From NCBI GenBank assembly GCA_002749065.1, contig PDTX01000014.1, positions 1-46,449 on the forward strand: a stretch of DNA of 46,449 nucleotides, read 5' to 3'. This stretch comes from Bacteroidia bacterium (GTDB lineage Bacteria; Bacteroidota; Bacteroidia; Bacteroidales; CAJPTX01). Numbering within the stretch: position 1 is the stretch's first letter; every line of letters begins with the position of its first letter. This document shows, one piece after another, positions 16,779-24,963 of the stretch. Position numbers and translations under genes: made by a program. The notes below the pieces were generated by a model, which saw only the letters and a list, made by a program, of their open reading frames with translations, was not told where the DNA came from and did not search any database.

Positions 16779-17282
16779 CTATTCTGCCGCGGCGGCGCGC
16801 TGGCCGAGCTTCCGGTCGAGGTGCATCAGGGCGGCGCGGTTCTCGCCCGCAATCCTGAAGTCCTCCACCATCCGGGAGGCGTTGTCCTCCTCCTCGACCT
16901 GCTCGCGCACGCACCCCCAGAAGAAGTCCTCGGAGGCCATGTCGCCCTCCGCGCGGGCCACGGAGATCACCCCCTGGATGAGCCCGCTCACCAGGCACTC
17001 ATGCTGGTGGAAGGCCTCGGCGACCTCGCAGGGCGTACCGAAGTTGGTCTCCACCGCGGGCACGGCCTGTATCTTCACCTCGCCCCTCCGCATGAGCAGA
17101 AAGCGCATCATGTCCTGCGCGTGGTCCATCTCCTCCCTGCTCTGCAGCAGCATCCAGTGGGCGAACCCATCCAGGCCGATATGCGCGCAGTAGGCGCTCA
17201 TGGACAGGTAGAGGTTGGCCGACCACATCTCCTTGCTAATCTGCTCGTTGATGGCATCCTGCATCTTCTTTGTCAATTCCAT
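16779..17282 (-). CDS. Ferritin (FtnA-type, non-haem)
   Basis: A 167-residue four-helix-bundle iron-storage protein that assembles into a 24-mer and oxidises Fe(II) for deposition. All ferroxidase positions known from E. coli FtnA are present with an offset of one: Glu18, Glu51, His54, Glu95, Gln128 and Glu131. The motifs SREEMDHAQDM and EQVEEEDNAS mark helices B and D. The start at 17282 (MELTKKM) fits family length; an ATG seven codons upstream is in frame but adds residues without similarity. A TACCTCTG sequence at 17354-17361 (minus strand) is a weak candidate -7 box. It follows the MATE gene after about 117 bases. Confidence 0.95.
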   Translation of the reverse strand: MELTKKMQDAINEQISKEMWSANLYLSMSAYCAHIGLDGFAHWMLLQSREEMDHAQDMMRFLLMRRGEVKIQAVPAVETNFGTPCEVAEAFHQHECLVSGLIQGVISVARAEGDMASEDFFWGCVREQVEEEDNASRMVEDFRIAGENRAALMHLDRKLGQRAAAAE

Positions 17283-17399
17283 AGTCTTGTGTTTTTGGCC
17301 CATGGCCGGTTAGTCGATGGCCCCCCGTCCCCGCTACGCCACCCCGCGGGTGGCAGAGGTAGCGAGCGTCACTCTCGCCGGGCCATACCCTACGAACGG

Positions 17400-18755
17400 C
17401 TAGGCTGGGCGGATGGTTCGCCGGTCGGGGAAGCGGCGCATCTCCAGCAGGAGCCAGGCGCACAGGACCAGCCCCTTGAGCATCATGGACAGGCCGATGG
17501 CCCACCATATGCCGCTCAGGGAGTAGCTCCCCCACCAGAGGGCCAGGGGGATGCGCAGGAGGTTGAGGGCGATGCCGGTGTAGGCCGGGATGCTGGTCCG
17601 CCCTATGCCGTTGAAGACCCCGCTGGTGGTGATCTCCAGCACCATGAGGAGCTGGGCGTAGCCCATGATGCGGAGGTAGCGCCCGCCCTCGGCCATGGCC
17701 TCCGGCTCGGGGATGAAGAGCCCGAAGAGGGGGCGGCCGAGGAAGATGAATATGAGGGTGGCGAGCAGGGCGAGGGAGAGGGAGTAGGCGAGCGTCACGC
17801 GGTAGCCCCGGCGCACGCGCTGGTAGTTGCCGGCCCCCCAGTTCTGCCCCACGAAGCTCCCGAGGGCGGAGGCGAAGCCGGTGGCCGTCATCCAGCTGAG
17901 GGCCTCGATGTCGGCGCCCAGCGACATGATGGCCACGCCCATGTCGCCCCAGCGCGCGACGAGGCGGGCGAGGGTCATGGCGACCAGGGCGAAGAGGACG
18001 CTCTGCGCGGCGACCGGCGCGCCGATGGCGACGATGCGCCAGGCCAGCAGGCGGGAGGGCCGAAAGCCGTGGAACACCCGGTGGAAGGGGGCGCCGCGCC
18101 GCAGGTTCACGCCCCAGAAGATGAGCGTGACGATGCCCTGGGAGAAGACCGTGGCGTAGCCCGCCCCGGCCACGCCGAGCTGCGGGAAGCCGAGGTAGCC
18201 GTTGATCATGAGGGGGTCGAGGAGGAGGTTGATGGTCAGGCCTGTGCCATTGGCGATGAGGGCCATGCGGGAGTGCCCGTTGCCGGTGTACATCCCGAAG
18301 TAGGTGAAGTTGACGAAGGTGAAGACCATGCCGGTGGCGATGATGCCGAGGTAGGTGACGGCCAGCTCCACGGTCTGCTCCTCCTGGAATCCGTAGAAGG
18401 CGATGAGGGGTCGGCGCGCCAGGAGCATGACGATGCCGCACGCCAGGCCGAAGAGGATGGAGAGGGCCAGGGCGTGGCGCGCGAAGCGGTAGGCCCGCTG
18501 GAAGCGCTTGGCCCCCAGGCTCTGGGATATGGTGATCTCGGCGCCCACCTTGGTGGTCAGGCAGAGCGACTGGGCTATCCACAGGAAGATTCCGCCGGCC
18601 CCCACGGCCGCGGTGTGTATGCTCCCCAGGTGGCCTATCCAGAACAGGTCGGCCAGGGTGTAGGCCATCTGGATGAAGGCGATCCCCATGATGGGGAGGG
18701 CCAGGTCTATAATCTGGCGGCCGATGGGCCCCTGGGTGTAGTCTTTCATCTGCAT
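17400..18755 (-). CDS. MATE-family multidrug/sodium antiporter
   Basis: A 451-residue protein with about 12 transmembrane helices in two homologous halves, as in NorM/DinF-type exporters that use Na+ or H+ gradients to expel cationic compounds. The N terminus (DYTQGPIGRQIIDLALPIM) and the segment ADLFWIGHLG are typical of MATE helix 1 and 2. The start at 18755 (MQMKDY) is chosen because the frame remains open for a further 2 kb upstream but that part carries no membrane protein signal and overlaps the next gene; ATG 18749 is also possible. It begins 29 bases after the stop of the AAA+-like gene, so the two may be cotranscribed. Confidence 0.92.
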   Translation of the reverse strand: MQMKDYTQGPIGRQIIDLALPIMGIAFIQMAYTLADLFWIGHLGSIHTAAVGAGGIFLWIAQSLCLTTKVGAEITISQSLGAKRFQRAYRFARHALALSILFGLACGIVMLLARRPLIAFYGFQEEQTVELAVTYLGIIATGMVFTFVNFTYFGMYTGNGHSRMALIANGTGLTINLLLDPLMINGYLGFPQLGVAGAGYATVFSQGIVTLIFWGVNLRRGAPFHRVFHGFRPSRLLAWRIVAIGAPVAAQSVLFALVAMTLARLVARWGDMGVAIMSLGADIEALSWMTATGFASALGSFVGQNWGAGNYQRVRRGYRVTLAYSLSLALLATLIFIFLGRPLFGLFIPEPEAMAEGGRYLRIMGYAQLLMVLEITTSGVFNGIGRTSIPAYTGIALNLLRIPLALWWGSYSLSGIWWAIGLSMMLKGLVLCAWLLLEMRRFPDRRTIRPA

Positions 18756-18784
18756 ACTGTCGCGGGTATTGGTCTGGGGGCTGG

Positions 18785-21217
18785 CTAGCGGGGCGCGGGA
18801 TGCCTGCTCAGCAGCTCGGCGTAGGCCGCGGAGATGTCGTCCGGGCTGATGGACCGCTCGAAGGTGTCGATGGGCTTCCCATCGGGCAGGCGCTGGACGC
18901 GGCCGGCCATCTGGGCCATCGAGAGGTTGAAGAACTCGTCGATGAAGCGGTCGTTGGGGAGGGGCCGCGGGTCCTGCTGCTGGTAGTCGTGGTAGTACTT
19001 CCGGACGTAGGCCTCGCCCACGCCCTGCACGCCGACGTAGAGGCGGTAGGCCTTCTGCAGGAAGATGCGCTCGGCGTCGCGGGGGGCGTAGGGGGTGACC
19101 AGCTCGCTGATGATGGGTATGGGGGAGCCCTCGACCATGATGTTGAAGAGCTTGTAGCCGATGTAGGATGGGCGGGGGAATATGTTGACGATGAGGCTTC
19201 TCCCCTCGTCGAGGCGGAAGAAATGATTGAGGGCGGCGAGGCCCTCCTCCATCTCCTCCTCGATGCGCATCTCCTGCTCGGGGTACATGAGTATCACCGT
19301 GTGCCCGTGGTTGGCTTTCAGGTCGGTCCGGTAGCGGAGGGCGGGTAGCTCCCGCTGGAGATCGATGACGCGGGTGACCCGCTGGAGGCTGGAGGGGAGG
19401 GTGTTGATGTACATGTCGGCCAGGGCGCCGACCAGGCTGCTCTGCCCGTTGCCGGGGGGGCCCAGGAGGTTGAGGATGGGGAGGAGTACCCGCGGGGGGT
19501 GCTCCCGCAGCTTGGGGGAGAAGTAGGATATCCAGTGCTGGTGGAGGAGCATCTGGTTGTAGACGTTGAGCTGGCCGCTGGAGCGGGAGCGGCTGCTGAG
19601 GTGCTCCTCGGTCCGGAAGAAGCTGGTGAAGTCGTCCTGCTTGATGCCCTGGTGCCACACCCTGGGGCCGAACTCCTCGGCGATGGACTCCTCCAGGCGC
19701 ATGAGGCGGGTGGCCATCTCCTTGGAGGGCATCCCCTCCAGGGAGAGCATGGTGTCGACCAGCCGCCAGAGGCTCAGGGTGAACTCGGCGTAGGTTCGCG
19801 GGTCGATGTCCCTGAAGAGGCGGGGGCTGCGCAGCAGGGTGAAGGGGGTGGCGCTCTGCTCCCAGGGCGAGTAGGCGGCGTAGCAGGCCCGTAGGAAGAA
19901 GCGGTCGTGCCGCACCAGGTGGTCGAGGTGCTGGGCATCGCGTATGAGCTCGCCGTGCTTGCAGATGTAGTAGAACATCAGGACCGGGATGGTGGAGAGG
20001 TTCTCCATGCTCGCGGTGGGGTTGGCGTGGTAGAGGAAGGTGAGGAGGTCGCCCAGGATGGCCTGCTGGCGCTCGTCCTCCTCCACCAGGGAGACGGTGC
20101 TGCGCGACAGGAGGTGCTCTATCTGCTCGACGAGCATGAGGATGTAGACGAACTGCTCCTCCTGCAGGCGCTGGGCGTAGCCGGCGTGGAGGGGCTCGGG
20201 GGAGGCGAACTCCCCGGCGCGGCGCATCTCGACAATCTGCTCGAAGGGCGAGAGGGGCAGCCAGCCGGACCAGTACTGCGAGTCGGAGAAGGCCTGGAGC
20301 ATGTTGGCCGAGAGGTTCGCCAGCCCGACGACCTCCGCCCAGGAGTGCAGGCAGACCAGCTGCTCGACGCCGCGGACGTTCTCCATGCGCTGTCGGTAGC
20401 CGATGACCATCGCCTCGTTGCGCTGGGCCATGAAGGTCATGTTCTCCTCCATGCGCTCGGGGACGGGCATACCCAGCACGGTGTGGCGGAAGGCGCCGAG
20501 GGAGTCGGCGAAGTGGAAGGCCAGCAGGGTGTCGGAGGAGAGGAGCTCCACCCCCAGGGGCTCGATGGTCAGCGAGGCGACCACCAGCAGGGGCCCGGTG
20601 AAATTGGCCCGGCCGAGGGGGAGGTCGGCCAGGTGGCTCACCAGGTGCCAGCCCTTCCCGTCGTTGTATATATACCTGTAGGTCTGCGTCAGGGAGAGCT
20701 CCTCCAGCGGGTGGAAGGTCAGGCCCTCCTCCTCGCGGGGCGGGGGGAGGAGGTACAGGCCGTGGGGGAAGAGGCGTATGGACCACTCCTGGCTCATGCT
20801 CAGGGTGATGGAGGGGCCGTGCACCCAGCGGTAGTAGTCGGTCTGCAGCTTCGCGTAGGCCATTCGGCCCGGGGGGAGCGGCCCGTCGGGGATGCGCCCA
20901 AAGGGTGCGGCGCTGGAGATAATCGGTAGGTGGCTGAGGAACTTGGCGGTCTCAATGAGCTGCTCGAAGGATGGCTGCCAGCGCCCCCTGGCCGAGGGGG
21001 GGAGACGGTGCTCGGCCAGGGCATGGAACTTGTGCCAACCGCCACCACCCTTCACGGGCCGGGGGTAGCTCTCCTGGACGGCCCAGCGGGGCAGGGGGTA
21101 GCTCGAGAGCCGCTCGAAGCGACGGGCCCGCAGCCGCCGTTGAATTCGCTGCACCTGCACCACGATGATGCAGACCACAGAGAGGAGCAGAAGCAGGGCG
21201 AGAACTATCGGGAGCAT
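18785..21217 (-). CDS. Membrane-anchored hypothetical protein with degenerate AAA+-like C-terminal domain
   Basis: An 810-residue protein of no family I can name. A single hydrophobic helix at about 3-24 followed by a very basic stretch (RRLRARRFERL) suggests an N-terminal membrane anchor with the bulk in the cytoplasm. Residues 60-560 are mixed alpha/beta and helical, without motifs I recognise. From about 575 the sequence looks like an AAA+ module: strand plus GPPGNGQSS at 586-594 (a Walker A with Gln592 in place of Lys), a strand-like VILMYPEQE where Walker B would sit, SLIVNIFP where sensor 1 would sit, and a helical lid to the end. If the reading is right it binds nucleotide poorly or not at all. 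It lies 65 bases after the fumarylacetoacetase-like gene and 29 before the MATE gene. Confidence 0.7.
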   Translation of the reverse strand: MLPIVLALLLLLSVVCIIVVQVQRIQRRLRARRFERLSSYPLPRWAVQESYPRPVKGGGGWHKFHALAEHRLPPSARGRWQPSFEQLIETAKFLSHLPIISSAAPFGRIPDGPLPPGRMAYAKLQTDYYRWVHGPSITLSMSQEWSIRLFPHGLYLLPPPREEEGLTFHPLEELSLTQTYRYIYNDGKGWHLVSHLADLPLGRANFTGPLLVVASLTIEPLGVELLSSDTLLAFHFADSLGAFRHTVLGMPVPERMEENMTFMAQRNEAMVIGYRQRMENVRGVEQLVCLHSWAEVVGLANLSANMLQAFSDSQYWSGWLPLSPFEQIVEMRRAGEFASPEPLHAGYAQRLQEEQFVYILMLVEQIEHLLSRSTVSLVEEDERQQAILGDLLTFLYHANPTASMENLSTIPVLMFYYICKHGELIRDAQHLDHLVRHDRFFLRACYAAYSPWEQSATPFTLLRSPRLFRDIDPRTYAEFTLSLWRLVDTMLSLEGMPSKEMATRLMRLEESIAEEFGPRVWHQGIKQDDFTSFFRTEEHLSSRSRSSGQLNVYNQMLLHQHWISYFSPKLREHPPRVLLPILNLLGPPGNGQSSLVGALADMYINTLPSSLQRVTRVIDLQRELPALRYRTDLKANHGHTVILMYPEQEMRIEEEMEEGLAALNHFFRLDEGRSLIVNIFPRPSYIGYKLFNIMVEGSPIPIISELVTPYAPRDAERIFLQKAYRLYVGVQGVGEAYVRKYYHDYQQQDPRPLPNDRFIDEFFNLSMAQMAGRVQRLPDGKPIDTFERSISPDDISAAYAELLSRHPAPR

Positions 21218-21282
21218 GGTCGGGTACGAAAGGGTTAGTGTCTTTTCGGGCAGAGGTGCTGGGGCGTGCGGCCGGGAGGGCG

Positions 21283-21876
21283 CTAGCGGATATGCTCGTC
21301 GAGGAGGAGATGCCCGCCCAGGGTCAGCTGCACCCGGGCGGGGAGGGACACCAGCCCCGCCGGTGGCATCAGGGGGAGTAGCAGCCAGTCGCCCGTGTTG
21401 AAACTCAGAACCCGAGAGAAGCCGCTGATGGTGCTGAGGAGTCGGCCGGCCAGAGGCTCCCCACCCCCGCGGCGCTCCTCTGCCCCCACCCTTAGGGCGA
21501 AGCTCTCCGGCCCTGGGGGGAGGTCGGCCAGGCGGAGCTCGGGCTCACCGGCCACGATGGCCCGATCGAAGCTCACGGCGCTGGTCCACGGCAGGCCATC
21601 CCGGCGGAGGGCATCCCGCAGCGTCTCGTCGCAGAGGTGCAGGGCCAGGCCCAGCGCCTCGACGTAGCACTCGGCCTGCCCCCCATCCACCGACTTGCAA
21701 ACGCCCCGGAGGCGAGCGTACAGGCAGGGGGTCAGGGAGTAGGCGTGCTCCGGATGGGCCAGGTAGACCGCCTCCCCACGATTGACCCGGGCCGTATCCG
21801 CGCAGAGCAGCGGGACGTATCCCACCCCTGAGTACCCCTGCTGCCCGACATGCTCAATGGCCCGAACGATCTTCAT
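21283..21876 (-). CDS. Degenerate fumarylacetoacetate hydrolase (FAH)-fold protein, probably non-enzymatic
   Basis: A 197-residue protein aligning along its length with Bacteroidota FAH-family hydrolases: DGLPWTSAVSFD corresponds to the family's GLPWEKAKSFD, ALRVGAEERRGG to the LKVNGExRQxG strand, GFSRVLSFNTGDWLL to SxFFTLxxGDLI, and it ends in LLDEHIR like the family's LLDFxIR. However, by eye the residues that bind metal or catalyse are all changed: the Glu-x-Glu pair reads Thr49-Pro-Cys51, the later Asp is His80 and the Lys is Val101. This points to a structural or regulatory role. It starts 19 bases after the exonuclease stop and is probably in its operon. Confidence 0.7.
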   Translation of the reverse strand: MKIVRAIEHVGQQGYSGVGYVPLLCADTARVNRGEAVYLAHPEHAYSLTPCLYARLRGVCKSVDGGQAECYVEALGLALHLCDETLRDALRRDGLPWTSAVSFDRAIVAGEPELRLADLPPGPESFALRVGAEERRGGGEPLAGRLLSTISGFSRVLSFNTGDWLLLPLMPPAGLVSLPARVQLTLGGHLLLDEHIR

Positions 21877-21895
21877 CCCTCATCCTCCACCAGAG

Positions 21896-22663
21896 CTAGC
21901 GTGCCCTCATCGCACGGAATATCTGCGTGAGCACATCCTTGGTGCCGATGGGGAAATCGCTGTTCATGATCCAGTTGTAGTAGCCCCCATCGCGGGCGAA
22001 GACCTCCTTGACCTTCGCGCCCTTGTACTTGCCGAACTTGAAGACCACGTCCCCGTCGTTGTCGAAGCCCAGGCGCCCGGCCAGGTCGGCGTAGTCCCTA
22101 TCGCGGCAGAAGACCGAGAGGGCCTCCACCTCGCAGGGCAGCTCCTCGTAGTAGTCGGGCTGGGCGAAGAGCACCTCCTTGGTCGCCATCGTATCGGCCA
22201 GGGCCGAGTGCGCATCCTTGAGCTCCTTGCCGCAGAACTTCTTGTAGGCCGCCACCAGGGTCCGCGGCTCCATGCGGCTGAAGATGGCCATGGCATCGAT
22301 GAGCTGCCGGCCGGACACATCGAGGTGGGCCCCATTGCGGTGGAACTCCTCGGCCAGCAGGGGCACGTCGAAGCGCGAGGAGTTGTAGCCCCCCAGGTCC
22401 GCCCCCTGGATGAACTGGTCCACCTCGGGGATGAGGTCGATGAAGCGCGGCGCCTCCACCACGTCGGCATCCGTAATCCCGTGGATGGCCGTCGACGAGG
22501 GGGGGATGGGCATCCCCGGGTTCACCCGCGAGCTGAGGGTGGATTCGAAGCCGTCCGGCTCCACCCGGACCATGGCAATCTCGATGATACGCGCGGTGGC
22601 GACGTCGACCCCGGTGGTCTCCAGGTCGAACACAACCAGCGGTTTGCTAAGCTTGAGTGGCAT
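21896..22663 (-). CDS. DEDDh 3'-5' exonuclease (DnaQ-like) with exonuclease X-type C-terminal domain
   Basis: A 255-residue exonuclease of the DNA polymerase III epsilon/RNase T fold. The catalytic acids are complete: FDLETTG with Asp13 and Glu15, Asp99 in NSSRFDVPLL, and the DEDDh pair His152/Asp157 in DAHSALADT. After the nuclease domain, residues 185-245 hold the FKFGKYKGAKVKEV segment seen in exodeoxyribonuclease X-like C-terminal regions. It may proofread or trim DNA ends; as a stand-alone protein its exact role is unclear. It follows dnaN after a terminator, so it is likely transcribed mostly on its own with the FAH-like gene. Confidence 0.9.
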   Translation of the reverse strand: MPLKLSKPLVVFDLETTGVDVATARIIEIAMVRVEPDGFESTLSSRVNPGMPIPPSSTAIHGITDADVVEAPRFIDLIPEVDQFIQGADLGGYNSSRFDVPLLAEEFHRNGAHLDVSGRQLIDAMAIFSRMEPRTLVAAYKKFCGKELKDAHSALADTMATKEVLFAQPDYYEELPCEVEALSVFCRDRDYADLAGRLGFDNDGDVVFKFGKYKGAKVKEVFARDGGYYNWIMNSDFPIGTKDVLTQIFRAMRAR

Positions 22664-22676
22664 AATCGTACTACTG

Positions 22677-22709
22677 AAAAGGCCTCCTAGCTGGGTAGAT
22701 AGGAGGCCT
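22677..22709 (-). terminator. Intrinsic terminator of dnaN
   Basis: Arms AGGCCTCCTA (22680-22689) and TAGGAGGCCT (22700-22709), perfect 10 bp, 10-base loop. On the minus strand it is followed by TTTT. It lies about 31 bases after the dnaN stop and in front of the exonuclease gene. Confidence 0.8.
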
Positions 22710-22740
22710 ATGGTTAATCGTTTGGCTCGCTGGCTACACC

Positions 22741-23892
22741 CTAGTAGACATCCGCGTTGCTATGGACGATGACCATGCGCAAATCCTCCTCCTCGCTCTC
22801 CATGATGGTGGGGCGGAGCATCGAGTTTTTGGCCGTGGGCGAGAAGCTCAGCAGCACCTCCTGCGAGGCGATGATGGGGAGCGACTCGGTCAGCAGCTGG
22901 GTGTTGAAGTACACGTTGCGCGGCTCGCCCTTGTACTGCATCAGGAGCTGCTGGTGCGCCTCGCTGCCCGAGTCGGTATTCCGGGCCCGCACCGTCAGCC
23001 GCTCGGCATCCTCCATGCTGAGCTCCACCAGGTTCTTCCCCTTGTGCGAGAAGGGGGCCACCTGCTTGAGCGCCGTCAGGAACATGATGCGGTCCACCAC
23101 CATCTCGTCCGGGTGGCCCGTGGGGATCACCTTCTCGTAGTCGGGGTACTTCCCCTCGCTCAGCCGGCAGACCAGCGTGTACATCGGCGTGGTGAACTGC
23201 AGGTTGCGGCTGTCGAACTCGATGAGCAGCGGCTCCCCATCGCTCGACATGATGGCCTGCAGCAGCTGGGCCGGGCGGTTCTTGAGCAGCACCCCGTGCT
23301 CCCCGTCGCAGTGGATGTCCGTGCGCGTGTAGCAGGATATCCGGTTGGCATCCGTGGCCACGAAGCGCAGGTGCTCGGGCTTGGCCTCGATGTACACCCC
23401 GCAGATGTGGGGCATGCTCAGGTAGTCGACGCTGGCCGTGAAGAGCGTCTTCGAGATCCCCGACAGCAGCACATCGCTGGTGGTCTCGATGCTGGTCACC
23501 TCATCCTGCTCCAGGACCGGCATCTCGGGGAACTCATCGGCCGGCTGGCAGGAGAAGCTGAACTCCCCCTCCTTGGTCCCCGTGCCGTACTTGACCTCCA
23601 GCTGCAGGCTCTCCATGTTGGCCGTGAAGTGCATCGGGATGTCGGGGAACTCCTTGAGCGTGTCCAGGAGCAGCTTCGAGGGGACAGCCAGCGCCCCCTC
23701 GCTCTGCACCGACTCGGGCCGCAGCGCGGTGAGGATGGTGTTCTCCAGGTCCGAGCCCATGATGCTGAGCGTCTCGCCCTCCACCCGCATCAGAAGGTAG
23801 TCCAGTATGTGAAAGGTGGGCTTGCCGGATAAAATCCTACTGGCGTTGGATAGATGCTTGTGCAGCAAGCCGCTCGATACCGTAAATTCCAT
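22741..23892 (-). CDS. dnaN: DNA polymerase III beta subunit (sliding clamp)
   Basis: A 383-residue ring-forming processivity clamp, usual length for the family. Three repeated clamp folds are visible: domain 1 opens with EFTVSSGLLHKHLSNASRILSGKPTFHILDYL, domain 2 has FTASVDYLSMPHICGVYIE and FVATDANRIS, and domain 3 has PHVHMVVDRIMFL-like and LLSFSPTAKNSMLRP segments near the end. The TDANRIS segment matches the conserved TDxHRL-type motif. The ATG at 23892 fits both the family N terminus and the -7 box 71 bases upstream; longer in-frame starts upstream would cross that promoter. There is no dnaA nearby. A terminator follows the stop. Confidence 0.95.
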   Translation of the reverse strand: MEFTVSSGLLHKHLSNASRILSGKPTFHILDYLLMRVEGETLSIMGSDLENTILTALRPESVQSEGALAVPSKLLLDTLKEFPDIPMHFTANMESLQLEVKYGTGTKEGEFSFSCQPADEFPEMPVLEQDEVTSIETTSDVLLSGISKTLFTASVDYLSMPHICGVYIEAKPEHLRFVATDANRISCYTRTDIHCDGEHGVLLKNRPAQLLQAIMSSDGEPLLIEFDSRNLQFTTPMYTLVCRLSEGKYPDYEKVIPTGHPDEMVVDRIMFLTALKQVAPFSHKGKNLVELSMEDAERLTVRARNTDSGSEAHQQLLMQYKGEPRNVYFNTQLLTESLPIIASQEVLLSFSPTAKNSMLRPTIMESEEEDLRMVIVHSNADVY

Positions 23893-23962
23893 GCTGTCGT
23901 CTTTGAATTTGAATTGAAACCCCTCCCCAGCCGCTGCCCGCAGCAAAGCCGGAATCCAATCG

Positions 23963-23970
23963 CAAAGGTA
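23963..23970 (-). promoter_or_regulatory. -7 box of the dnaN promoter
   Basis: TACCTTTG on the minus strand, followed by C and preceded by a GAAAAAG tract in the spacer. No good -33 box is seen at 19-21 bases. It marks transcription starting about 60 bases before the dnaN ATG. Confidence 0.6.
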
Positions 23971-24156
23971 GACTTTTTCGCCGAAACGCCATAGGCCAGG
24001 CACGGGGCGAATGCAAATCTGAGCCGAAGCGCGGAGACATCCGCAAGCAGGGTGCTACCCCGGAGAGCAACGCACGGGAACAGGGGGCGCGAAAACCCCA
24101 GGGGATGGGAAGAAGGGACTGGTAATAAGGATAATAGGCTGAAAAAGGATTAGCGG

Positions 24157-24960
24157 CTAGGCATCCTCCCCCTCGCAATCTCCGCAATCCTGAAGGCGCG
24201 CCCCCTGCTCGCCGAGCGACTGGATGAAGAGCTTGGCGGCCTGCTTCTGCGCCTCCTTCTTCGAGGGCTGTATGCTCGTCAGCACCTCCTGGCCATCCAC
24301 GAGTAGGCGGCAGGTGAAGCGCGGCGGCCGCGAACGGTAGGTGCCCATCACGAACTCCACGGCATGCTGCCCCGCCTGGGCCCAGTGCAGGAGCTGCGAC
24401 TTGTAGTCCACCATGTGGTCGAGTAGATGCTGCCAATCCACCCGCGCCTCGAGGATGGCAAAGGACAGCGCCGAGCGGGCCGGCTCCAGCCCCCGGTCCA
24501 GGAACATCGCCCCGAAGAGCGCCTCAAGCGCGTTGCCCAGGATGTGCCGCGACTCGGGCGGAACGCCGTGGATGCGCGCCATCGCCTCCCCCACCCCCAG
24601 CTCCTCAGCCCAGCGGTTGATATACTGCCGGGAGACCAGCTGCGAGCGCAGGCGCGTCAGGTCCCCCTCGCTCATGTCGGGATAGCGCCTGTATAGCGCC
24701 TCAGACATCAGCAGCTCCAGCACCGCATCGCCCAGGAACTCGAGCCGCTCATTGGAGAGGCGCTGACCGTCAGGCCCGTTGAGGCGTACCGATACGTGGG
24801 CCAGCGCCAGGTAGTAGATACCCGGCTCGCCCAGCGCAATGGCGAACGCCCCCTGCATATAGGCACGCAAAAAGGCATCCAGCTCGCCGGAGACCTCCCC
24901 GCAAGGGGTGTGCCGAGAGCTGGATGCCAGTACTAGTTTCCCCTCAAAGCCGGGCAGCAA
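24157..24960 (-). CDS. rnc: Ribonuclease III
   Basis: Double-stranded RNA endonuclease of 267 residues that processes rRNA precursors and structured RNAs. The RNase III signature NERLEFLGDAVLE is at 70-82 (Glu74, Asp78), and the second catalytic acid is Glu146 in GNALEALFGAMFLD; Asn143 replaces the Asp of E. coli, as is common in Bacteroidota. A C-terminal double-stranded RNA-binding domain (about 180-255) ends in PSKKEAQKQAAKLFIQSL. It closes with an unusual acidic Cys-containing tail (CGDCEGEDA). The frame starts with TTG at 24960, 3 bases after fabF; the first ATG (Met35) would remove part of the first helix region. Start is therefore uncertain. Confidence 0.9.
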   Translation of the reverse strand: MLPGFEGKLVLASSSRHTPCGEVSGELDAFLRAYMQGAFAIALGEPGIYYLALAHVSVRLNGPDGQRLSNERLEFLGDAVLELLMSEALYRRYPDMSEGDLTRLRSQLVSRQYINRWAEELGVGEAMARIHGVPPESRHILGNALEALFGAMFLDRGLEPARSALSFAILEARVDWQHLLDHMVDYKSQLLHWAQAGQHAVEFVMGTYRSRPPRFTCRLLVDGQEVLTSIQPSKKEAQKQAAKLFIQSLGEQGARLQDCGDCEGEDA

Positions 24961-24963
24961 GGG

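Noticed and set aside
17400..20786. A single 1128-codon reading frame on the minus strand that includes the MATE gene.
   Set aside because: Only the last 451 codons encode a membrane protein. The rest is proline- and arginine-rich and lies in another frame over the AAA+-like gene, as expected from high GC content.
24720..24960. Possible start of RNase III at Met35 rather than TTG 24960.
   Set aside because: Not excluded, but the N-terminal residues from the TTG are in frame, close to fabF, and give room for the first helix; I kept the longer form and flagged the doubt.
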